Of a DNA stretch of 6,285 bases, positions 1 to 6,285 are shown piece by piece. The stretch's first letter is position 1, and every line of letters starts with the position of its first letter. The notes under the pieces are model-generated. The model did no database searches. It was not told the DNA's origin and saw only the letters and a program-made list of their open reading frames with translations. The DNA comes from a bacterium (GTDB lineage: Bacteria; ARS69), in assembly GCA_025774865.1 (NCBI GenBank), contig JALGZO010000543.1, positions 1-6,285 on the forward strand. Direction: 5' to 3'. The position numbers and the translations under genes are program-made.

Positions 1-631
1 AGAGCGTGCTCGTGCTCCACGAGCGCGCGTGCGATCGTCGCGACGTCCCGTGCGGTCGTCACGTTCATCGATCGGCCCCAGAGGTCCAGTCCGTGCACGT
101 TCGTGAACCGCGTCCCCGTGCAGCCGAGCCGTTTCGCCTCGGAGTTCATGCGCACAACGAACGCCTCTTCGGTCCCGGCGACATGCTCCGCGATCGCCAT
201 CGCGGCGTCGTTCGCGGAGGAGATCGCGACCGCCTGCAAGAGTGCCCCGAGCGGTTGCTTCTCACCGTGCTTCAGGAAGACCTGGGATCCTCCCATCGTC
301 GACGCGTTCGCCGAGCCGGTGACCGGGGCTCGTCGGCATCCTGCTCGTAGAGCACCGTCCCGGTCTGGGCCTCGACGAGAATCGTGGCCGCGCACGGCAG
401 AGGATCCGTCGAGACGGGATCGAGAAGGCAACGTACGACCGTCGGACTCTCCCCGACCGCTTCCGAGAAGGCCGGCGACATCCCCTGCGAGGCGTCGTCG
501 ATACGGCTCGCGGACGCCACGCCGAGAAGGAGAGATCCCGTCAGGAGAGTGAGGGCTCCGGCTGCGAGCGGATGGCCGCTGCGGGGGCGTCGGAGCGGTG
601 ACGTCTCCGGTCGTCTGAACTGAGTGATCAC
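1..631 (-). pseudogene. D-alanyl-D-alanine carboxypeptidase (peptidase S11, DacA/PBP5-like), internally deleted and frameshifted, 3' end outside window
   Basis: The gene encodes a penicillin-binding D,D-carboxypeptidase that trims peptidoglycan stem peptides, but it appears broken. From a GTG at 631 the frame gives an Arg-rich N-terminus, a hydrophobic export signal (LAAGALTLLTGSLLLGVASA) and the S11 opening CAATILVEAQTGTVLYEQDADEPRSPA. It then becomes nonsense and stops at TGA 272-274. Homology resumes in another frame from about 323 with VTGSANASTMGGSQVFLKHGE, then AVAISSANDAA (the SxN motif, Ser-Ala-Asn) and FTNVHGLDLWGRSMNVTTARD, and runs off base 1. In S11 enzymes these two blocks are normally separated by roughly 35-40 residues that contain SxxK with the catalytic Ser; that segment is absent. 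The deletion length must be 3n+1. The KTG motif would lie outside the window. A possible ribosome site, AAGGGG (644-649), is 12 nt from the GTG. An assembly error could mimic this. Family assignment is confident; the loss of function is inferred. Confidence 0.82.
313..331. other. Deletion junction inside the carboxypeptidase gene, in a near-palindromic sequence
   Basis: The switch between the two carboxypeptidase reading frames falls here. On the minus strand CGGTCACCGG can be read as R-S-P (upstream frame) or as part of P-V-T-G (downstream frame), and each reading fits its own side of the S11 family. The intact gene therefore probably had this short word twice, and one copy plus the DNA between was lost. 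The site is also an imperfect inverted repeat (GAGC-CC-CGGT, C, ACCGGCTC), which could favour slippage during replication or assembly. Confidence 0.6.
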
Positions 632-961
632 GTGGTCGAGTCGCCCCTTGATCGGGCACCATGGTAGTGGGGGTCGAAGGACCGCATGTACCCCATAGAT
701 GCCTGGTTTGTCCAGAAAAGACAGGCGACCCTTCCCCGCACTTCTCGGCCGAAGCGACATCATCCTGAAGGCCGAAGCCGCGCGGACGCTCGCTTCCGTG
801 GCGTGTCCGAGTGGGATTCGGCCTGGGAGGCTCCGCAGACTTGATCGCTCCTCGGGGATCCTCGTTCATCGTTCTCGCGCCGTGCGGTGGCCCGAGCGCC
901 CGAAAATGGCGCCGAATCGCGCTCCGGGAGAGCCCTGGGGGTCTGGGCGGGAAGCGGGTTT
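632..961. other. 330-bp intergenic stretch with no convincing gene
   Basis: The stretch lies between the stop of the sulfatase gene and the start of the carboxypeptidase gene, both on the minus strand. It should hold the 3' end of the first transcript and the promoter of the second, but neither is clear. On the minus strand a weak hairpin with five paired bases (GCGCC with GGCGC, around 895-915) has no T-run after it. A TGGACA-like box near 709-714 has no good -10 partner. The 8-base word GGCCGAAG occurs twice, at 747 and 770. Open frames here show no recognisable protein and are compositional. Confidence 0.6.
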
Positions 962-2377
962 CTACCGCGGAGGCGGATCCCCGCGCTGGTGGTCGCCCCC
1001 TTGACGACTGAGCCCGCACGAGAGCTGCCATTCGTCGAGAGTCGCGAGCATCGCTCGAAGCACCTCCGGGCGCTCCGCGGCGACGTCTGAGGACTCCCCG
1101 GGGTCATCGATCAGATCGTAGAGTCGCCAGGTCGTTCTTCGGTCTTCGGACAGCAGCTTGTACCGCTCATCCACGAGAGCCGCTTCCTGCCTCGTCCGAA
1201 ACGCGATGGGCGTGGGCCGCTCTGCGGGAGTGCCTTGGATCAGCGGCAAGAGGTCCACTCCGTCGAGCGGGGCCAGGACGCGACTCGACTCCGGGCCGAT
1301 GCCCGCGAGCACCGTCGGGAAGAGGTCCAAGACGCTCACCGGCGCCCCGACGACCCGGGACTCCGGTATCGCGGCGGGCCAGGCGAAGATCCCGGGAACG
1401 CGGACGCCCCCTTCGAGGAGCTCTCCCTTGCCGCCGCGGAACGGGGCGGCCGAGCCCGCCGAGACGAACTTCCGGACGTTGAGGGAAGGTCCATTGTCGC
1501 TGCAGAAGAAGACGATCGTGTCGTCCCGAACGCCGAGTTCCTCGAGCGTCCTCCCTAGCCGGCCCATCTGCGCGTCCATCGCCGAGAGCGAGCCCCAGTG
1601 GTCCCGCTCGTTCTCTGCCGCATCGCCGTAGACGCGAGCCCACTCGGGTCCCGCTCGGGCGGGGCGGTGGGGCGCGTGAAACCAGACCACGGCCAGAAAT
1701 GGCCTGCCCTGAGACACGGCTGCGCGGATGAACGCGGTCGCTCGGTCCATGATGAGGCGGGAGTCGTCGCCCGAGAGGTCCTGCTCCACGGGACGGTCGG
1801 GTCCTTCCCAGTACGAGGCGCCGAACTCTCCGCCCGTGTCCGGATCCACGAGAGGGTCCCACGTGGGCACGCTCGTCTCGGTGGAGAAGCTCACTTCGAA
1901 ACCGTGCTCCCACGGGGGCGAGAAGTTCTGTTCTCTCCGGGCACCCCGGGTTCGGCGACCGGGGACCGTGCGGCTGAGCGTCCCGAGGTGCCACTTGCCG
2001 AAGTGTCCGGCGGCGTATCCGCGTGACGCGAGTACCTCGGCGATCGTCGTCTCGTCGGTGGGAAGACTCACGAGCCCGCTGGTGAAGATCCCGTGCCGAG
2101 CCGGATTGCGCCCGGTCAACACCCCGGCCCGGGTCGGCGAGCACATCGGGCTGGCGTAGAACCGGTCGAAGCGAACTCCGCCGCGCGCCAGAGCATCGAG
2201 GTGCGGAGTCCGGAGCCGATCGTGTCCGTTGTACCCGGTGTCACCCCATCCCTGATCGTCGCTCATGCACAAGATGACGTTCGGAAGGACGGTCGACGGA
2301 AGGATCGTCGGCTCGCAGGCCGACCCGGCCGCGAGCGTGAGCACTCCGATGAGAAGACTCCGTCGCCAGCGGGTCAC
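962..2377 (-). CDS. Formylglycine-dependent sulfatase, lipoprotein (arylsulfatase family)
   Basis: This is a 471-residue type I sulfatase that hydrolyses sulfate esters, probably of a sulfated carbohydrate or aryl substrate, outside the cytoplasm. The GTG start at 2377 was chosen because it overlaps the preceding stop as GTGA and begins directly with a signal sequence (RRSLLIGVLTLAAGSAC, Cys21). The lipobox GSAC is slightly atypical. The active site is complete: MSDDQGWGD (Asp40, Asp41), PMCSPTRAGVLTG with Cys79 and Arg83, GKWH (Lys128, His130), WFHAPH (His234), CSDNG (Asp294, Asn295) and RGGKGELLEGGVRVPG (Lys317). Residues 77-89 satisfy the classical sulfatase signature, so Cys79 should be converted to formylglycine by an FGE-type or anSME-type enzyme not present in this window. 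The C-terminal part (WRLYDLIDDPGESSDVA) is typical of the family. The last 15 or so residues are hydrophilic and unremarkable. The substrate cannot be told from the sequence. Confidence 0.95.
   Translation of the reverse strand: MTRWRRSLLIGVLTLAAGSACEPTILPSTVLPNVILCMSDDQGWGDTGYNGHDRLRTPHLDALARGGVRFDRFYASPMCSPTRAGVLTGRNPARHGIFTSGLVSLPTDETTIAEVLASRGYAAGHFGKWHLGTLSRTVPGRRTRGARREQNFSPPWEHGFEVSFSTETSVPTWDPLVDPDTGGEFGASYWEGPDRPVEQDLSGDDSRLIMDRATAFIRAAVSQGRPFLAVVWFHAPHRPARAGPEWARVYGDAAENERDHWGSLSAMDAQMGRLGRTLEELGVRDDTIVFFCSDNGPSLNVRKFVSAGSAAPFRGGKGELLEGGVRVPGIFAWPAAIPESRVVGAPVSVLDLFPTVLAGIGPESSRVLAPLDGVDLLPLIQGTPAERPTPIAFRTRQEAALVDERYKLLSEDRRTTWRLYDLIDDPGESSDVAAERPEVLRAMLATLDEWQLSCGLSRQGGDHQRGDPPPR
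2374..2377 (-). promoter_or_regulatory. Four-base stop/start overlap (GTGA) coupling the two sulfatase-family genes
   Basis: The TGA stop of the upstream sulfatase homologue and the GTG start of the downstream sulfatase share bases in the sequence GTGA. No good Shine-Dalgarno lies at normal distance: the nearest candidate, GGAAG, is about 16 nt upstream. Translation of the second gene therefore probably depends on ribosomes ending the first. This arrangement decides the start codon of the downstream gene. Confidence 0.8.
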
Positions 2378-3741
2378 GGCACGTAGCCCAGCGCTTCCAG
2401 GGACTGACGTACGTCGGCCGGGATCGCTCGTCGGCGGTGCACGCGGCTTCGCTCGTTCCAGTCGTGCCGGAGCTGCCAGCGCTCGATCCGCTCCTGCAGT
2501 TTCCGGGCTTCGTCCGGGCGAGAGTCGGCGATGTTCCGGCGCTCGCCCGGATCGTCGCCGTGCGCGTACAGCTCTTCCGTCGCGATCGGATAGACGCTTC
2601 GGTAGTCGTCCTTCCCCAGCGGAAAATCGAAGTCCGTCGGGTTGTGCACGAAACGGAAGCGCGCGGTACGCACCGAAACGACTCGATCCTCGATCTCGGC
2701 GTAGGCGGATCGCTCGCGAAGGTCCGCGCTCCCGGCGATGGCCGGCGCGAGGCTCTGCCCCTCGAACGGCGCGGGCGCGTCGACGCCGATCAGGTCCAGA
2801 ACCGTAGGCGCCACGTCGAGCGACTCCGCGATTCCTCGTATCCACCGGCCGGCGGGCACGGCCCCCGGCCACCGGAAGAGGAGCGGCACCTTCAGCACCG
2901 AATCGTAGATCGACGCCGAGTGGTGCAGGTAGCCGTTGCGTTCGTACAGCTCTTCCCCATGATCGGACGTGAACACGACGAGTGTTCTCTCGTCCAGACC
3001 GAGCGCGCCGATCGTCGCCAGCAGATCCTCCAGCAGACCGTCGAGCCAGCGAATCTCCCCGTCGTACCGCGCGATCAGGTGTTCGAGATCTCGCGCCGGG
3101 AGCGACTGGTCGTTCGCCTGGATGCGCTGCATCTCCTCGATCCCGCCGGTGATCGTCCCTTCGTACGCGGGGTCGTAGACGTCCACGTAGGGATCCGGTG
3201 GGTCGAACGGCTTGTGGGGCGCGAAGTAGTGAATCCAGAGGAAGAACGGCTCACCTGCGTGATCCGCCAGCCAACGAAGCGCCGCGGCGTGCGCCCTTTC
3301 GTCCTCCGTCTTCTGGCGGGACACGATCTCGAACACCGGCCAGTCGACGTCACCCGCGTTCGCGAGGGAAGCCGCACACGCGTATCCTTCGTCTCTCAGC
3401 ACATGCGCGAGCGTCGTGAGTCCTGGGGGCAGCGATTGGCCGTTCTTTCGCACTCCGTGCGTGACCGGATACAGCGACGTATGGATGGACGCCAGGGTCG
3501 GCCAGGTCTGCCCCCGCGGTACGGCCGCCGTGAGGAAGCCGGTGCTCTCGGCCGCGAACCGATCGATCGCCGGTGAGGTTCCGCGGGCATAGCCGTAGCA
3601 GCCCAGGTGATCCGGGCGCAGCGTGTCGACCGTGATCAGAACGACACTCGGCCTATCTTCGCGCCGGCCGCACGATGACACCGACGCCGCAGCGACGATC
3701 ACGAGGAGCAGATCTCGGGCGGCCCCCCGGCTCGACCGCAT
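2374..3741 (-). CDS. Sulfatase-superfamily lipoprotein with Thr at the catalytic nucleophile position
   Basis: This is a 455-residue member of the sulfatase branch of the alkaline phosphatase superfamily, predicted to be anchored in a membrane facing out of the cytoplasm. The ATG at 3741 was chosen because it places LLLVIVAAASVSSC directly at the N-terminus as a lipoprotein signal with Cys24. A longer reading from 3855 adds an Arg/Ser-rich stretch that overlaps the upstream gene. Visible family features are VDTLRPDHLG (metal ligand Asp39), IHYFAPHKPF (His171, His176), TSDHGEELYE (Asp260, His261), VPLLFRWPG and the usual ending LEALGYVP. The nucleophile region reads T-W-P-T-L at 79-83, with a Thr79 codon (ACC) at 3505-3507, where true sulfatases have C/S-x-P-S-R. 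Thr cannot become formylglycine. The enzyme may instead be a phosphodiesterase, a phosphotransferase or a non-classical hydrolase. No strong Shine-Dalgarno precedes the ATG. The gene overlaps the next one by four bases. Confidence 0.93.
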   Translation of the reverse strand: MRSSRGAARDLLLVIVAAASVSSCGRREDRPSVVLITVDTLRPDHLGCYGYARGTSPAIDRFAAESTGFLTAAVPRGQTWPTLASIHTSLYPVTHGVRKNGQSLPPGLTTLAHVLRDEGYACAASLANAGDVDWPVFEIVSRQKTEDERAHAAALRWLADHAGEPFFLWIHYFAPHKPFDPPDPYVDVYDPAYEGTITGGIEEMQRIQANDQSLPARDLEHLIARYDGEIRWLDGLLEDLLATIGALGLDERTLVVFTSDHGEELYERNGYLHHSASIYDSVLKVPLLFRWPGAVPAGRWIRGIAESLDVAPTVLDLIGVDAPAPFEGQSLAPAIAGSADLRERSAYAEIEDRVVSVRTARFRFVHNPTDFDFPLGKDDYRSVYPIATEELYAHGDDPGERRNIADSRPDEARKLQERIERWQLRHDWNERSRVHRRRAIPADVRQSLEALGYVP

Positions 3742-3766
3742 CGACTCGAACTTTCGATGGGGTGGA

Positions 3767-6285
3767 CTACTTGGCGACGACGAGCTTTCTCGTCGTCCGG
3801 CTCTCGCCGGCCGTGAGCACCGCGAAGTATACGCCGCTCGGGACGTCGTCGACATACCACGTGGCGCGACGGATGATGCCGTCGCCCCGGTCGACCCGAG
3901 ACACCTCGGTGACGCGACGACCCGCGAGATCGTAGATCTCCAGCACGACCTCTCCGGCGTGATGGGCTGCGAAGCGCAGCGTCACCTCGCGGCGGACTGG
4001 ATTCGGGCGGGGCGGGTCGAGCATCACGCGGAGCGTCGACAGTTCGACCTCCGGTTCCGCTTCGTCGTCGTCTTCATCCGGATCGAGGGTCGTGACCGAA
4101 TTGAGGTCGTACTCCCACGCCCCGCGCCCGTGCGTGCCCGCAAAGAGCTTGCGGGTGGCGTCCTGAATCTCGAGATCGCAGACGACTGCGTTCGGAAGAG
4201 CGGTGTCGAGCGGAGACCAGTTTGCGCCGCCGTTGACACTGACCCACACACTGATATCCGTACCGGCGAACCAGTGCCACGGATGCGACGGGTCGGCGAC
4301 GATCGCGTTCACGGGCTCATCGGGAAGGTCGCCGGTCACATCCTGCCACGACGCGCCGAGGTCGGTCGTCAGCATGACGTGGGGACGTCCGGCCGCGTAC
4401 CCCGAAAAGCTGACGAGCGCGGCGTTCACGTCGGTGGGGTGCGCATGGATCTTCGTGACCGCACCGGGGGAGCCCGGGAATGGCGCCGCCGGGGTCCATG
4501 TGGCGCCGTCGTCCGTCGACACCTGAGTGCTCGCCCCTGCGGTCCACACCACGGTGCCGTCCACGGGGCTGACCGAGATCCACGTGGCCTTGTGCGACGC
4601 CACGTTCACCCACGAGGCCCCCGAGTCCGTGGTCTTGTAGATGCCGCCCGAGGAGTGGTTCGTGTAGAGGCGCCGGCGCCGGGTCGGATCCTGGTCGACC
4701 GGCACGACCCACTGATTGTTCCCGCCCGGAATCCCGTTGTTGATCTGCTGCCAGCTCGCGCCGGAATTCGTGCTCTTCCAGTGATCGCCGAACTGGATCT
4801 CCGCGTACACCGTCTCGCCGTTGTGCGGACTGATGTTGCACACCATGCCGTCGCCGGGCAGCCCCCCGGTCCAGATCGTACTGCCCGTCCATTTGTCGGT
4901 TCCCTGGTCTTGAGTGCCACCCATCAGGAAATCCGGCACATCCATATGGTTGTTCACGCAGATGTCGTAGAACTGGTACGTCACGAGCCCGACGTTGCGG
5001 TCGATCCAGGAACCCCCGTCGTTCGTCGACTCCCAGATGCCGCCGTCGGTCGCCACGAACACCTCGCTGTTGCTCCCCGGCACGTACGCGATGTCGTGGT
5101 GATCGACGTGCACGTTGAATCCGATCTGCGTGAACGCCGCCCCTCCATTCGTCGACCGGTACAGCGGGACGCCGCCGGCGATCACGCGGCTCGCGTCGTT
5201 CGGGTCGACCGCGAGCGAGAGGTTGTACCAGCCCTGAGCCCCGACCATGTTCGGCGTCGTCGTGCGAAGTTCCCAGTTGACGCCGGCGTCGGTGCTTCGG
5301 TAGACGCCCTTCATGGCGCCCCCCGATTGGTTGACCACGATCGCGTAGATCGTGTTCGGGTCGTTGGGGGACATCGCGATCTTCGTCTTGCCGTTCCCGC
5401 CCGGTGAATCCCCCGATCTCGTCCACGTGAGTCCGTCGTCCGTGGAGATCTTGATGTTGCTACCGGGCGCGTTGCCCTTGCACGTGAAGACGCTGTCGGC
5501 GTGCCCCGGCTTCCACTCTGCCGCGTAGTAGTTGCCGTCCGGGCTGGTCGGTGGGCTCACCCGCGTCCACGTGTCACCGTCGTCGGACGAGCGCCAGAGA
5601 CCGTCCGTCGCTCCGGCGAGGAGTGTCCCCCGAATCGGGTTCGCCCTGACGAAGTGAAACCCGTGCCCCTGAACGACCGCGTAGCCGAGGCTCGTGGGAT
5701 TCCAGGTCACACCCCCGTTCGTGGACTTGAGGATCCCCACGCCGCCGACCCGGTCCACGTTCAACGTTCCCTCTCCGGTTCCGATGATCACGATGTCGGG
5801 ATTCGACGGAAGAACCGCGACGCCTCCCACCGCGAGCGTCGGAAGCGAGTCGGTGATCGGCGTCCAGGTGACGCCTCGGTCCGTACTCTTCCAGAGCCCC
5901 CCGCTCGCGGCGCCCGCGTACAGGACGTTCGAATTCGTGGGGTCGAAGGCGAGCGCCAGCATACGCCCCGCGAAGTTCGCCGGACCGAGTGAGAACCAGC
6001 TCGAGCCATACGGGAGCACACGGATCCCTTCCCGGCGTCGCTTCTCTTCCCAGGCGCGCCAACGAGCGCCGACGGGCGGTTCTTCTCCATCGACCATCCG
6101 CTGCTCGTGGAACCACTTGAGGCGGTTGTACGGTTTCCAGCCCGTGCCGGTCTGGTGCTTCCACTCGGGATTCGCCTCGAAACGATCGGACATGCGAGCG
6201 ATCCACGTGGAGACCTGGTCGGGCGCGAGATCGGCGGCGTCGACGTCGGCGAACGGGAGCACGACGGCAATAAGGACGGCGAGCC
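3767..6285 (-). CDS. Secreted Asp-box (BNR/VPS10-like) beta-propeller protein with T9SS-type C-terminal sorting domain, 5' end outside window
   Basis: This is a large exported repeat protein whose start lies beyond the right edge. The first visible codons read LAVLIAVVLPFADVDA, the hydrophobic core and end of a signal peptide, so the GTG at 6262 is internal and not the start. Numbering from that GTG, residues 30-80 form a conserved-looking N-terminal region (GTGWKPYNRLKWF, then EQR). Twelve Asp-boxes of the form S/T-x-D/N-x-G-x-x-W/F begin at residues 126, 180, 225, 273, 323, 370, 412, 497, 544, 582, 632 and 675. The propeller ends at GTHGRGAWEYDL (709-720). An acidic linker (about 727-740) and a sorting domain (about 743-831) follow, and the gene stops at TAG. 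This layout matches proteins often annotated as glycosyl hydrolase BNR-repeat or sortilin/VPS10-like. Asp-boxes are structural, so they do not prove sialidase or GH74 activity. The stop lies 25 nt before the next gene, which suggests an operon. Family assignment is firm; substrate is unknown. Confidence 0.92.
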   Translation of the reverse strand, partial: LAVLIAVVLPFADVDAADLAPDQVSTWIARMSDRFEANPEWKHQTGTGWKPYNRLKWFHEQRMVDGEEPPVGARWRAWEEKRRREGIRVLPYGSSWFSLGPANFAGRMLALAFDPTNSNVLYAGAASGGLWKSTDRGVTWTPITDSLPTLAVGGVAVLPSNPDIVIIGTGEGTLNVDRVGGVGILKSTNGGVTWNPTSLGYAVVQGHGFHFVRANPIRGTLLAGATDGLWRSSDDGDTWTRVSPPTSPDGNYYAAEWKPGHADSVFTCKGNAPGSNIKISTDDGLTWTRSGDSPGGNGKTKIAMSPNDPNTIYAIVVNQSGGAMKGVYRSTDAGVNWELRTTTPNMVGAQGWYNLSLAVDPNDASRVIAGGVPLYRSTNGGAAFTQIGFNVHVDHHDIAYVPGSNSEVFVATDGGIWESTNDGGSWIDRNVGLVTYQFYDICVNNHMDVPDFLMGGTQDQGTDKWTGSTIWTGGLPGDGMVCNISPHNGETVYAEIQFGDHWKSTNSGASWQQINNGIPGGNNQWVVPVDQDPTRRRRLYTNHSSGGIYKTTDSGASWVNVASHKATWISVSPVDGTVVWTAGASTQVSTDDGATWTPAAPFPGSPGAVTKIHAHPTDVNAALVSFSGYAAGRPHVMLTTDLGASWQDVTGDLPDEPVNAIVADPSHPWHWFAGTDISVWVSVNGGANWSPLDTALPNAVVCDLEIQDATRKLFAGTHGRGAWEYDLNSVTTLDPDEDDDEAEPEVELSTLRVMLDPPRPNPVRREVTLRFAAHHAGEVVLEIYDLAGRRVTEVSRVDRGDGIIRRATWYVDDVPSGVYFAVLTAGESRTTRKLVVAK
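3770..4036 (-). other. C-terminal T9SS type A-like sorting / FlgD-like Ig domain
   Basis: The last 89 residues of the propeller protein have the conserved order seen in T9SS type A sorting domains. These are an early PRPNP motif, a beta strand (EVTLRF), VVLEIYDLAGRRV, then VPSGVYFAVL, and a terminal TRKLVVAK. In known systems this domain directs export across the outer membrane and is then cleaved, with the protein released or attached to the cell surface. The similar FlgD-like Ig fold is an alternative label for the same segment. An acidic, Asp/Glu-rich linker just before it separates it from the propeller. Confidence 0.8.
4217..5887 (-). repeat. Array of twelve Asp-box (BNR) protein repeats
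   Basis: This marks the part of the propeller gene that encodes the Asp-boxes, from STDRGVTW to SVNGGANW. Spacing between successive boxes is 54, 45, 48, 50, 47, 42, 85, 47, 38, 50 and 43 residues. The single gap of 85 is close to two repeat units and probably hides one degenerate repeat near residues 440-470. That would give thirteen recognisable units, and adding the strands that close the ring makes two seven-bladed propellers plausible. The repeats are divergent at the DNA level, so this is an old protein repeat and not a recent tandem duplication. Confidence 0.85.

Noticed and set aside
700-720. Possible promoter for the carboxypeptidase gene (TGGACA-like box on the minus strand)
   Set aside because: With a 17-base spacer the -10 hexamer would match at only two of six positions, and promoter consensus in this lineage is unknown.
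747-777. Direct repeat GGCCGAAG
   Set aside because: Only two copies of eight bases 23 bp apart in GC-rich sequence, with no symmetry or context indicating an operator or attachment site.
895-915. Possible terminator hairpin after the sulfatase gene
   Set aside because: Only five base pairs with a seven-base loop and no T-run. Such pairings are common by chance in GC-rich DNA.
2378-2872. N-terminal extension of the formylglycine sulfatase up to 2872
   Set aside because: The extra 165 residues are an Arg/Ala-rich shadow of the upstream gene. The GTG at 2377 begins directly with a lipoprotein signal and overlaps the preceding stop.
2437-3576. 379-codon open frame on the plus strand opposite the Thr-type sulfatase homologue
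   Set aside because: It has the composition of an antisense shadow, with no domain, no signal sequence and full overlap with a convincing gene.
3742-3855. Longer start at 3855 for the Thr-type sulfatase homologue
   Set aside because: It would place 38 Ser/Arg-rich residues before the signal peptide and overlap the propeller gene. The ATG at 3741 gives a proper lipoprotein signal.
3623-5407. 594-codon open frame on the plus strand opposite the propeller gene
   Set aside because: It is rich in Arg, Val, His and Asp with no recognisable motif. It lies antisense to two well-supported genes and is explained by high-GC codon bias.
4317-5426. 369-codon minus-strand frame inside the propeller gene
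   Set aside because: It is an out-of-frame reading of the Asp-box region with low-complexity Arg/Gly/Asp content. The correct frame is unbroken across it, so there is no frameshift.

Overview
The window is GC-rich bacterial DNA in which every supported gene lies on the minus strand, so transcription runs from high to low coordinates. The organism is probably an uncultured member of the FCB superphylum, such as an Eisenbacteria- or Latescibacteria-like lineage. This is inferred from the high GC content, the C-terminal domain resembling a type IX secretion (T9SS) sorting domain on the first gene, and the style of the lipoprotein sulfatases. The sequence carries no taxonomic marker.

Layout in transcription order. 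(1) From beyond the right edge to 3767 is a large exported protein. It has a truncated signal peptide, twelve Asp-box (BNR) repeats that probably form two beta-propellers, an acidic linker and a T9SS-type sorting domain. (2) After a 25-nt gap, 3741-2374 encodes a 455-residue lipoprotein of the sulfatase/alkaline phosphatase superfamily. The position that normally holds the Cys or Ser converted to formylglycine holds Thr instead. (3) Overlapping this gene by four bases (GTGA), 2377-962 encodes a 471-residue lipoprotein sulfatase with a complete formylglycine signature (C-S-P-T-R). (4) A 330-bp stretch without a convincing gene follows (632-961). (5) From 631 off the left edge lies a D-alanyl-D-alanine carboxypeptidase (peptidase S11) gene. 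It is broken by an internal, frame-changing deletion that removes the SxxK nucleophile motif, and the junction lies in a short near-palindromic sequence.

The first three genes look like one transcription unit for extracytoplasmic proteins: a secreted propeller protein followed by two membrane-anchored hydrolases. A shared role in breaking down or remodelling sulfated or phosphorylated glycans or other esters is plausible but is inferred from context only. The carboxypeptidase gene is separated from them and is probably unrelated in function.

I see no mobile element, CRISPR array, tRNA or rRNA. The points most worth a second look are the deleted carboxypeptidase, the Thr-for-Cys sulfatase homologue coupled to a canonical sulfatase, and the propeller architecture. 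I found no clear evidence of a wholly new system.
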